A stretch of DNA of 32,954 nt from Cytophagaceae bacterium SCN 52-12 (GTDB lineage: Bacteria; Bacteroidota; Bacteroidia; Cytophagales; Spirosomataceae), in contig MEDT01000059.1 in NCBI GenBank assembly GCA_001724175.1, positions 1-32,954 of the forward strand. The letters run 5' to 3'. Below the pieces are notes generated by a model that saw nothing but the letters and a program-made list of their open reading frames with translations, was not told the DNA's origin and made no database searches. The position numbers and the translations under genes were made by a program. Shown here one piece after another: positions 1 to 7,064 of this stretch; position 1 is the first letter of the stretch, and every line of letters starts with the position of its first letter.

Positions 1-60
1 CAGGAAGATGCCTCCTGCGATAAGCCCCACGGTTACTTTTAAGATTCTTTTGCCCGTCAT
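1..60 (-). CDS. 5' end of an unidentified minus-strand gene (partial)
   Basis: An ATG at 60-58 on the minus strand opens a frame of 20 codons that runs off the left edge without a stop. The N-terminus has two lysines and an arginine followed by a hydrophobic glycine-rich stretch, as in a signal peptide or first membrane helix. It diverges from the membrane-protein gene starting at 172, and the two share a 111-base AT-rich intergenic region. Too little is visible to name a family; it could also be a chance frame. Confidence 0.5.
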   Translation of the reverse strand, partial: MTGKRILKVTVGLIAGGIFL

Positions 61-105
61 GGAAAACTTTATTCTATGCGCTACGCTTATTTTAAAATGT
101 AAAAC

Positions 106-142
106 AAACTTTACTTTTTATAAAATAAACTTTACTTTTATA
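106..142 (+). promoter_or_regulatory. Two direct repeats in the divergent promoter region, candidate operator
   Basis: The words aaactttacttttta (from 106) and aaactttactttta (from 127) are almost identical and start exactly 21 bases apart, about two helical turns, so a protein could contact both on one DNA face. They end 30 bases before the start codon at 172. The second copy contains TACTTTTA, one base from the Bacteroidota -7 consensus TAnnTTTG, so operator and promoter may overlap. The obvious candidate binder is the XRE regulator encoded downstream, which is now broken. Function is inferred. Confidence 0.4.
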
Positions 143-171
143 GGATCATTATCATAACATTCTCCAAACTA

Positions 172-642
172 ATGAAAAAGATCCCTTTGTTGCCCGGTTA
201 TTTCAAATGGATTGGAATAGTTTTGACTCTTCTCAGTCTTGCGCTTTACTTCTACGATAATGAGAAAGGAGGTATAGATCTGCGTGCAAAAGTATTTGCT
301 ATCGTTGATGATTCTCTTTTCCGTGAAACCAGCATTCTTAAAATTGTAGAAACGGAGATCCGTCTTACGATGATCCTGATAACTGCGATCCTGGGGCTTG
401 CGTTCATTGCCTTCTCCAGGAGGCAAATAGAAGATGAAATGATCAGATCGCTGAGATTACATTCCTGGTCGTGGTCGGTAGCAGTTATGACGCTGATATT
501 TTTATTCTTCGCCATCTTCTTCTACGGGTTATCCTTCCTGAATTTCACACTTATGTTTCCTTATCTTCTTTTGCTTTCCTATATCCTTATATTTCAAATA
601 AGCCTGCTAAGGTTAAACAGGGAGGTAATCTATGAAAAATAA
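172..642 (+). CDS. Small four-helix integral membrane protein paired with an XRE regulator
   Basis: The 156-residue product has four hydrophobic segments, at roughly residues 12-27, 64-83, 99-121 and 125-148. Short charged stretches lie between them, including an arginine/glutamate-rich loop (SRRQIEDEM, about 82-90). It has no catalytic motif. Small membrane proteins of this shape are common in Bacteroidota as the first gene of a two-gene unit whose second gene is a short YozG-like HTH regulator. That arrangement is visible here: the next reading frame begins at 632, inside the last codons of this gene. The partner is frameshifted, so this gene may have lost its control. Function is unknown; the membrane location is confident. 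Confidence 0.75.
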   Translation: MKKIPLLPGYFKWIGIVLTLLSLALYFYDNEKGGIDLRAKVFAIVDDSLFRETSILKIVETEIRLTMILITAILGLAFIAFSRRQIEDEMIRSLRLHSWSWSVAVMTLIFLFFAIFFYGLSFLNFTLMFPYLLLLSYILIFQISLLRLNREVIYEK

Positions 643-834
643 TATGCGGATCAACAGGGTTATAAAATGCTGGTTCCGGGAGCAACTGGCGCAGCTCGTC
701 TCTGTGTAAGCCGGCAGACCATCCATGCGCTGGAAGCAGGAAAATACGTTGCTTCTACGGTCTTATTGCTGAAGCCGGCAAAGTGCCGGAACAGCTCGTG
801 GGAGACACTTTTCCAGTTCGAGGAAGGTGATGAA
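632..834 (+). pseudogene. Frameshifted XRE-family HTH regulator (YozG-like)
   Basis: An ATG at 632 overlaps the end of the preceding gene by 11 bases and reads MKNNMRINRVIK..EQLAQLVSV before a TAA at 707-709. Reading continues two bases out of phase from 709 as SRQTIHALEAGKYVASTVLL, followed by KPAK and then ETLFQFEEGDE ending near 834. Joined, these two pieces make the roughly 67-residue Cro/CI-type regulator found downstream of such membrane proteins, with the recognition-helix signature VSRQTI and the C-terminal LFQxEE motif. Further unusual residues (W, C and P at normally hydrophobic or helical positions) suggest decay after the frameshift. A sequencing error could explain the frameshift alone but not these substitutions. 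Confidence 0.75.
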
Positions 835-836
835 CG

Positions 837-1000
837 GAGTGTCGCCCCTGCGGGGCTCTTAGTAATATGCATTTTCCTTCACTACCGCCGGTTCCACCGG
901 CGGCTATGCAGATATGGTCCCTGCGGGACCCGCTCTCTCAAGCGATGAAGCCGCGCAGGGGCGACACTACCTTTCATACGGAGTGTCACCCCTGCGGGAC
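837..1000. repeat. Cluster of GC-rich direct and inverted repeats
   Basis: A unit gagtgtcgcccctgcggggc at 837-856 recurs with two changes at 981-1000 (gagtgtcacccctgcgggac). Its first 15 bases (838-852) recur as a perfect reverse complement at 954-968. Between them are a hairpin with 7-base arms (885-891/897-903) and ggtccctgcgggacc at 916-930, which folds on itself. The segment lies between the regulator pseudogene and the stop of the convergent gene at 1057. It resembles dispersed REP-like intergenic repeats and could also act as a bidirectional terminator. No coding potential is convincing here. Confidence 0.6.
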
Positions 1001-1056
1001 CTGCATTCTTAACCGAATTTTACCTCAGCCGGAGTAAGCTATAACCGGCACCCCGC

Positions 1057-2049
1057 CTAGCTTCCTGCTTTCTCCTCCAGCCGTCTTTTCACGATATCTT
1101 CCGGGTAGCGGAGCGCCAGCTGCCGAATTTCATAGCTGAACTTCGTAAACGTCTCCTCCCACATTTTCGCCTCTTCTTCGGTATACTCATAGAACCCGTT
1201 TGCATTGGAAACGCCGTTGCCGCCGGACTGTACGATGTCGTCGATAAGCTTCGGCACTTCCGTACCGTTATAAAGCGTCGGGAACAGGTCTTTCATGACG
1301 GTATGATAGGCTTTGACGCCTGTCAGGTCCATCCAGCGGAATACCCCGACAAAGGTCATAAAATACCCGGCATTGTTCCGGCATGACCTGTCCACATCCT
1401 CGATGGTGGCGTACCCGTTCTCGACCAGGTTGATCGCCTCGCGGTACATGGCATACATCAGCCGGTTGGTAATAAACCCGCGGATATCCTTCCTGACCAG
1501 GATCGGCTCCTTGCGCCATTTCAGGGCCAGCTTCTGCAGGTATTCCCCCTGGCCGACGTCGCTGTCGTCCCCGCATATGATTTCCAGAAAACGTGTAGTA
1601 TGCGCAGGTTCGGCCCAGTGCAGCCCCAGAAAGCGCTTCGGATGCCTGGTGTGCTTCTGCAGAACACTGATGGGTATGGCGGAGGTATTGCTGGTCAGCA
1701 GGGCATTTTCATCGATGACCTTCTCCACCTTTTCAAACACCGATTTCTTTACGTCGAGGTTCTCAATGGTACATTCCAGTACCAGTTTTGCATCCTTCAG
1801 CAGCCCGTAGTCTTCGGTAATGGTCAGGTTTTCCAGGATCTCCTCAGGACTCCGGCTGATCAGCCCGTTTGACAGGGATTTGTCGAGGTGCTCTCTTATC
1901 CGGCTGCCGGCCAGCTTCAGATCGTCGCTTACGGGCGCCACGGCTATGACCGGGTGGCCCGCTATGAGCAGACAGGTGGTGATGCTGCACCCCATTAAGC
2001 CGAGGCCCACCACACCCACCTGAATATCGCGTGTTTCCAGCTCCGCCAT
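1057..2049 (-). CDS. 3-hydroxyacyl-CoA dehydrogenase family NAD-dependent oxidoreductase
   Basis: This 330-residue cytoplasmic protein has no signal peptide. The N-terminal Rossmann domain has the dinucleotide motif GLGLMG at residues 15-20 and SNTS at 120-123. The catalytic His-Glu pair of the family is present as H144 and E156. The surrounding loop reads LHWAEP, where classical fatty-acid enzymes have HFFNP, so the substrate may be a hydroxy acid or sugar acid rather than acyl-CoA. The C-terminal helical domain starts near residue 188 (GFITNRLMYA). Its ATG at 2049-2047 overlaps the TGA of the upstream oxidoreductase by one base (TGATG), which implies translational coupling. It is the last gene of the catabolic block. 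Family assignment is firm; the substrate is not known. Confidence 0.85.
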   Translation of the reverse strand: MAELETRDIQVGVVGLGLMGCSITTCLLIAGHPVIAVAPVSDDLKLAGSRIREHLDKSLSNGLISRSPEEILENLTITEDYGLLKDAKLVLECTIENLDVKKSVFEKVEKVIDENALLTSNTSAIPISVLQKHTRHPKRFLGLHWAEPAHTTRFLEIICGDDSDVGQGEYLQKLALKWRKEPILVRKDIRGFITNRLMYAMYREAINLVENGYATIEDVDRSCRNNAGYFMTFVGVFRWMDLTGVKAYHTVMKDLFPTLYNGTEVPKLIDDIVQSGGNGVSNANGFYEYTEEEAKMWEETFTKFSYEIRQLALRYPEDIVKRRLEEKAGS

Positions 2050-3131
2050 CAGATCTTAACGACGTTACCGGTTTTAACAGATTCGTCGCAGGCAAAGGCG
2101 ATCTGCAGGCTGTTGACAGCGTCCTGTATATGATCTGTCAGGTCGATGTCCTCGCGGATAGCCTTAAGGAAATACCGTTGCTCCCTGTTGCAAAGCTCCT
2201 GGTGATCAGGCTCGTCCTGGAGGTTGATCCAGGTATCTTCTTTGGCAAAACGCTCATTTGCGTCGAGATCGGCATGGTGGATCAGCAGCGATTCTGTTTT
2301 GGTATGCGCTTCGATCGAATCCGATTTCCCGGTACCTCCCGCATCTTTGGCTACGATCGAAACGGATCCTTTAGGACCGAATACGTCCTTGACAAAGAAA
2401 GCGGTTTCGCTCACCATCGGTCCCCAGCCTGCCTCATACCAGCCTACCGATCCGTCTTCAAACCTGATCTGGAGCTGACCGTAGTTGTAGTTGTCTGCCG
2501 GTATATCGTCCGTAAGACGCGCCCCGATCGCATTCACCTGTACCGGCTTGCTGCGAACCATCTGGCACATCACATCTATGTAGTGTACGCCGCAGTCCAC
2601 GATAGGACTCAGGCTTTTCATCAGGTTGCGGTGCAGCGTCCACATCGCCGTATCGCTCTGCTGGTTGAGGTTCATCCTCATTACAAGCGGCTTGCCCAGC
2701 TTTTGGGCTTCCTCTATAAAGCGCTCCCACGACGGGTGATGGCGCAATATATAGCCAACTACAACCTTCTTGTTGAGCCTTTTGGCGGCAGCTGCCACGC
2801 GCGCGGCGGCCGCTACCGAATCTGCTATGGGTTTTTCCACAAAAACGTGGGCTCCGGCTTCCATTGCCTGTATAGCGTAGGCTTCATGAGTATCGGGATA
2901 GGTGGATATACAGACCGCGTCGGGCTTTGTCTCTTCCAGCGCCTGCGTAAAGTCGCTGTAGAGCGCATAGCCCCCGCCAAGCTTTTCATTCAGCGCTTCC
3001 TTGCTCTTTCCTTTTGAAACAATACCTACTATTTCAAAGCCATCTTCTGTGTGATACGCCATCGCATGGGAGCTTCCCATATTACCGGCTCCTACTACCA
3101 GCACTCTCAAAGGTTTAGTTGATTCTGACAT
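2049..3131 (-). CDS. Gfo/Idh/MocA family oxidoreductase
   Basis: This 360-residue protein has the family's two parts. The first is an N-terminal NAD(P)-binding fold with GAGNMG at residues 14-19 and the EKP motif at 99-101. The second is a C-terminal alpha/beta substrate domain with the catalytic D-C-G-V-H-x-x-D pattern at 178-185. Members oxidise or reduce sugars, inositols and sugar derivatives. There is no Sec or Tat leader, so it should work in the cytoplasm on imported material. It is coupled to the following dehydrogenase by a one-base overlap and lies 77 bases downstream of the DUF1080 gene. Such genes commonly accompany DUF1080 genes in sugar-oxidation loci, which supports a joint role, but the substrate is not readable. 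Confidence 0.9.
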   Translation of the reverse strand: MSESTKPLRVLVVGAGNMGSSHAMAYHTEDGFEIVGIVSKGKSKEALNEKLGGGYALYSDFTQALEETKPDAVCISTYPDTHEAYAIQAMEAGAHVFVEKPIADSVAAAARVAAAAKRLNKKVVVGYILRHHPSWERFIEEAQKLGKPLVMRMNLNQQSDTAMWTLHRNLMKSLSPIVDCGVHYIDVMCQMVRSKPVQVNAIGARLTDDIPADNYNYGQLQIRFEDGSVGWYEAGWGPMVSETAFFVKDVFGPKGSVSIVAKDAGGTGKSDSIEAHTKTESLLIHHADLDANERFAKEDTWINLQDEPDHQELCNREQRYFLKAIREDIDLTDHIQDAVNSLQIAFACDESVKTGNVVKI

Positions 3132-3208
3132 TTCTGAAATTGAATAGTTATTAAATTAAAATGACCCTCTGATAGATTATATCAACCCAAATTTGGCGAT
3201 AATTTTTC

Positions 3209-4000
3209 TCAAAGCGGAATCAATTCCACTTTTTTGACATACATTTCCGCCCCTTCCGACTGGATTTGTATCTTCCCCTTTGAGGGCCTGACATTTACGG
3301 CCTGGTTGACGAGCACGCCGTTCAGGTATAAATCGATGCTGTCGCCTTTTGCTATTACTTCCAGGCGGTTCCATTTTCCGACCGGCTTTTCCACATCCCT
3401 GCTTCCCCTGAAATTGACCACGTCTTTCCATTCCGGGTCGCGGTAAAGCCAGTTGATGCGCCCTTTGTTAATGGTAACAAGCTCCCCGCCAGGCTGGTAG
3501 ATATAGGAAGCGCCCTGCTTTTCAGGCGCCACGGGCGCCGAAAGAGAAAACTTATCGGTACCGTCCCCAACAACGAGGAAATCGCCGGAGCCGCCTTCAA
3601 TCAACTGGCATTCGATGGAATTGATCCACACGCCGCCATACCCGCCGTCCTTGCCCTGCGAATGGATCAGCACCCCGTTGTCGCGCGCGCGGTCTACCCG
3701 CGGCGCATATGTTTTTTCTCCCCATTTGAAATCTACGGTAAGCTTATAATTCTCATATTCTTCGTTGGTGGTAATACAGCCGTATTCCTCTCCCGTTATG
3801 AAAATCATCCCCTTGGAAACGGTAAATACTCCTTTAGGATCGCTGTTCTTACCGGTGGTTTTGAGGAAGGTGTACCATCCGTCGAGATTCTTCCCGTTAA
3901 AAAGGACTACTTTTTTCTTTTTCTGGGCCTGCACCTGGAAACAAGCCGTCAACAGCCATAAAAAGGCAAATATTGCGGTAAATAAATTTCTTCTTTTCAT
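3209..4000 (-). CDS. DUF1080 / 3-keto-disaccharide hydrolase family exported protein
   Basis: This 263-residue protein is essentially one lectin-like (concanavalin-type) beta-sandwich domain of the DUF1080 family. It opens with the hallmark LFNGKNLDGW at about residues 33-42. Further family features are DNGVLIHS, GGYGGVWINSIECQ and a closing segment with VGKWNRLEV and a lysine-linked C-terminal strand. The N-terminal signal sequence is ambiguous: LTAC at 17-20 would make a lipoprotein, while VQAQ at 23-26 would allow ordinary signal-peptidase cleavage. Characterised members of the family act on 3-keto-glycosides, which would fit the neighbouring Gfo/Idh/MocA enzyme. Substrate assignment is inference. 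Confidence 0.85.
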   Translation of the reverse strand: MKRRNLFTAIFAFLWLLTACFQVQAQKKKKVVLFNGKNLDGWYTFLKTTGKNSDPKGVFTVSKGMIFITGEEYGCITTNEEYENYKLTVDFKWGEKTYAPRVDRARDNGVLIHSQGKDGGYGGVWINSIECQLIEGGSGDFLVVGDGTDKFSLSAPVAPEKQGASYIYQPGGELVTINKGRINWLYRDPEWKDVVNFRGSRDVEKPVGKWNRLEVIAKGDSIDLYLNGVLVNQAVNVRPSKGKIQIQSEGAEMYVKKVELIPL

Positions 4001-4040
4001 TATTGTTGGGTTGAATTGAGAGTTGAAAATTGAAAGTTGT

Positions 4041-5468
4041 CTACGGCTGCTTTTTCAGATCGTTAAGCAGCGGGAACAGCGTCGCGGTGATCTTTTCAGA
4101 CGCCTGTACCTCGAGGTAGCTGGAGCGGGCCCGCCAAGTTTCATAACCTCCCCAGGAATGCTGTTTGGGCGTAGGCAGGTAACCGTTGTAGCCGTTTGCC
4201 AGGGAAATCGTAAAATTGGAAGCAAACGGGCTTTTCTCCTTTATTTCAAGTCCTATTTCTACAAATACTTCACAGGGGATGGCTGAAATGGCAAGATCGC
4301 CGATGCGGAATGCCTGGATGATGAGGGGCACCTTGTCGGGATATTTGTCGATCAGCACCGACTCCCTCGCATAAATGGCCTCCCTGTCTTTTAATACCTT
4401 ATCCTGGTGCTTCGACAGGATATCGCGGGCTCTCTGCAATTCGGCCGCTGTCGGCTTTCTTACACCGAGGGAGATCTCCTTCTGAGCGGAGGCGAGCGGT
4501 ACCCAGCCGACGAATTGCATGGCGCTCACCGCCTTGTATGCCTCGCCGGCTACCAGGTTGGCCACGCGCTGCATCTGTGCATAGGCGCCGTCGGGTTTCC
4601 AGCTGCCCGATTTCCAGTCGATGTTGTTGATATCGCCGCTTGTACCGTTGGACATGATGCCTACAAAAGGACGGTTCGGGTTGCCATGCCCTACCATCTC
4701 TTTCAGACGCCCCGCGAACATCCCGAAGTAATCCGCCGAAATTTCACCTCCGCCTGTACCGCCTACATAATGCAGCGAATAGTTGGCCAGCACCGCTATC
4801 GGTTCGCCTGTCCGCGCTTTCAGGGCGAGAACGCTTACTTCCGGATCCGTAGGTCCGGCAGGCTCTTTCAGGTCAGGGTTCTTGACGCCCGGGTTCATCC
4901 TTACTTTGTCTACGCCGCCAAACGGATTGGTCATCCCTTTTTCACTTTTCATAAACCAGCGGCGGTTATGTACCTGCGACGCCTCGTAACCCTTGCCCCA
5001 TCCTATTTCGGCAGGCACCAGGTTGTTGTTGGCCCTGATCAGCGCATCGGCGATCCTTTCCGAAAGAAAATCGAGGTAGGCAGGCGAAGGGTCGCTCTGG
5101 AAAACGCTGCATGCAGTTCCGGCGCTGTGCGTATGGGTTGCCGACATCATCATGTTTTCGACGGGAATACCCGTCAGTTCATGAGCCCGCTTCTTGGCTT
5201 TATCGAGCGTCTCTTTATATACCATACACAGATCGGACACGACGATGGCCAGCTTCGTCCTGCCGTCGTCCATCACGATGGCCCTGGCGTGCGTATCGTC
5301 GTGGATATGCTTTACCAGGCCATCCTGCATATTTCCGTTTATGCTATAGCCGATGGGCGGGGTGATCACGCTGACGGCTGCACCCGCCCTGAACACCTGC
5401 TCCTGGGCATGGCCCGCACCGCCTGCAAAAGCCAGGGCGAAGACAATACAGAGTTTATTTAATTTCAT
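4041..5468 (-). CDS. Neutral/alkaline ceramidase-fold secreted hydrolase (copy 1)
   Basis: The 475-residue protein starts with a Sec signal peptide (cleavage near AHAQ, residues 19-22). The rest matches the neutral ceramidase N-terminal domain. Predicted zinc ligands are present: THTHS at 111-115, the histidine of NYSLH at 233, a glutamate in IPCE at 400, and tyrosines in GYLPTP and GGYET (430 and 442). The loop that carries the serine nucleophile in Pseudomonas ceramidase (GDVSPN) reads GDINNI at 278-283, so the serine is absent. The C-terminal Ig-like domain of full-length ceramidases (over 600 residues) is also missing. It is most likely a zinc-dependent hydrolase of another amide or ester. 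It is the most diverged of the three tandem copies. Confidence 0.85.
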   Translation of the reverse strand: MKLNKLCIVFALAFAGGAGHAQEQVFRAGAAVSVITPPIGYSINGNMQDGLVKHIHDDTHARAIVMDDGRTKLAIVVSDLCMVYKETLDKAKKRAHELTGIPVENMMMSATHTHSAGTACSVFQSDPSPAYLDFLSERIADALIRANNNLVPAEIGWGKGYEASQVHNRRWFMKSEKGMTNPFGGVDKVRMNPGVKNPDLKEPAGPTDPEVSVLALKARTGEPIAVLANYSLHYVGGTGGGEISADYFGMFAGRLKEMVGHGNPNRPFVGIMSNGTSGDINNIDWKSGSWKPDGAYAQMQRVANLVAGEAYKAVSAMQFVGWVPLASAQKEISLGVRKPTAAELQRARDILSKHQDKVLKDREAIYARESVLIDKYPDKVPLIIQAFRIGDLAISAIPCEVFVEIGLEIKEKSPFASNFTISLANGYNGYLPTPKQHSWGGYETWRARSSYLEVQASEKITATLFPLLNDLKKQP

Positions 5469-5543
5469 CCGGGTATTAAGATTTGTTATCGAATAGTTGT
5501 AAAATAATATGAGGACCTCACCCCCGGGTCTCCTTTCCTCCCC

Positions 5544-7028
5544 TCACTTCTTAAGCGCCCTTAACTGCTCCAGCTGGCGCGCCACGATTTTGCGCGAAGC
5601 CTCCTTCTCTACCCTGTTGGTCCCCAGCCATGTCTCATAACCGCCCAGCTCATGCTGCTCAGGGGTAGGCAGGTAACCGTAGTTCCCGTTGGCAAGCTCA
5701 ATGGTGAAAGTCGATTTGAAAGGACTCTTCGCCTTAATTTCAAGGCCGGTTTCCGCAAACGTTTCGAAGGGGATCGCAGCGATGCCCAGGTCGCCTATGC
5801 GCAGGGTCTGCATGACGATATCGACATTTTCGGGCCATTTCTCCTGCATCTGGATAGCCCTTTTGGCATAGGTCGGCTCCAGGGGATGGTATTTTTTGAT
5901 GCCGTCCGGGTTGGCGACGACCTCTTTCGCCCTGGCCAGCATTTCGGGAGTCGGCTTTCTTACCTTCAGGTTGAGATTGCTGTAGGCAGCGCCCAGCCTC
6001 ACGTCAGTTTGGTAGGATATCCTGCTATAGTTATCGTATATCGCCTTTGCCACATCGCGGGCTACGATCTGCATTTTCTGGTAGCTCTGCATCCGGTCTG
6101 CCGGCCCTTTTACATTGATGTTGTTGACGTCTCCGGAAGTACCGTTAGACATGATAGCGACGAACGACGGCGCTTTATTGCCGGCATCCATCAACCTTGA
6201 AAACTGCTCTGCAAAAGCACCGAAATAATCGGAAGTGATATGATCGGCAGGAACACCTCCCACATAATGCAGGGAGTAATTGGCCAGCAGCGCGATAGGC
6301 CGCCCGTCGAGCGCCTGGACAGATACGAAATACACCTCGGGGTCGGTCTTCCCGGCCGGCTTCAGCAGGTTCGGATTCCCCACCCCGGGGTTCATTCTTG
6401 CCTTGTCCTGGCCGCCGAAAGGGTTGGGTACGTCGGTCCCGTCCTTCATCAGCCATCTCCTGTTGAAAACGTGCTGGGGGACATCTACAGAGCTCCACCC
6501 TATTTTAGCCGGCTCCTTCTGGTAGATAGCCCGCCTGACGCCGTCGGCGATCCGCCTGGCGACAAAGGTCTGGTATTCGTCCAGCCCTTTGTCGTAGTTG
6601 TAGTTCATACGCTCGTCCCCCACGCTGCTCGCGCTCACGCTCGAGTGGGTATGGGTAGCGGCCATCAGCACATTTTCGGCTTTCATGCCCGTTTTTTCCC
6701 CGATGAGCTTCCTGGCATAGTCGAACACTTCCCGGTTGATAGACAGGTTGTCGACGATCACGATCGCTATCTGCTCCTGCCCATCATCCAGTACCAGGCA
6801 TTTGGCATATAATTCATCGTGGATGTACTTGGCCTCGGGAGGAATGCCGAAATTCCCGACTATTCCTCCTCCCAGAAAAGGAGTGATATTACTGAGCGCC
6901 GCGCCTGCCTGAAGCACGGGGGTCGCGGGCTGCGCCGGCAAGCTACCGGCAAACAGGCAGAGTACCGCCAATAACAGCCCCGAAGCACGATTGCTGCAAA
7001 ATTTGAATTTAAGGTAAATGGTTTTCAT
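5544..7028 (-). CDS. Neutral/alkaline ceramidase-fold secreted hydrolase (copy 2)
   Basis: This 494-residue protein has a long N-terminal leader ending near PAQP (31-34), then a ceramidase-type domain. Metal-site motifs are intact: THTHS at 125-129, NYSLH with H254, and a C-terminal IPFE...GYLPTPEQHELGGYET segment. The nucleophile loop reads GDVNNI at 299-304, with asparagine in place of the ceramidase serine. By eye it is closely similar to copy 3, sharing long identical stretches such as DGRPIALLANYSLHYVGG, so the two look like a fairly recent tandem duplication. Intergenic spacing is 36 bases upstream and 75 downstream, consistent with one operon. The substrate is unknown and an actual ceramidase activity is doubtful. 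Confidence 0.87.
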   Translation of the reverse strand: MKTIYLKFKFCSNRASGLLLAVLCLFAGSLPAQPATPVLQAGAALSNITPFLGGGIVGNFGIPPEAKYIHDELYAKCLVLDDGQEQIAIVIVDNLSINREVFDYARKLIGEKTGMKAENVLMAATHTHSSVSASSVGDERMNYNYDKGLDEYQTFVARRIADGVRRAIYQKEPAKIGWSSVDVPQHVFNRRWLMKDGTDVPNPFGGQDKARMNPGVGNPNLLKPAGKTDPEVYFVSVQALDGRPIALLANYSLHYVGGVPADHITSDYFGAFAEQFSRLMDAGNKAPSFVAIMSNGTSGDVNNINVKGPADRMQSYQKMQIVARDVAKAIYDNYSRISYQTDVRLGAAYSNLNLKVRKPTPEMLARAKEVVANPDGIKKYHPLEPTYAKRAIQMQEKWPENVDIVMQTLRIGDLGIAAIPFETFAETGLEIKAKSPFKSTFTIELANGNYGYLPTPEQHELGGYETWLGTNRVEKEASRKIVARQLEQLRALKK

Positions 7029-7064
7029 TGGACTAGTATAAAAATTAAAAAAACATCTATCCTC

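Noticed and set aside
1028-1049. Possible terminator gccgg...ccggc downstream of the 3-hydroxyacyl-CoA-dehydrogenase-family gene
   Set aside because: Only five base pairs with a 12-base loop and no U-run; too weak to call.
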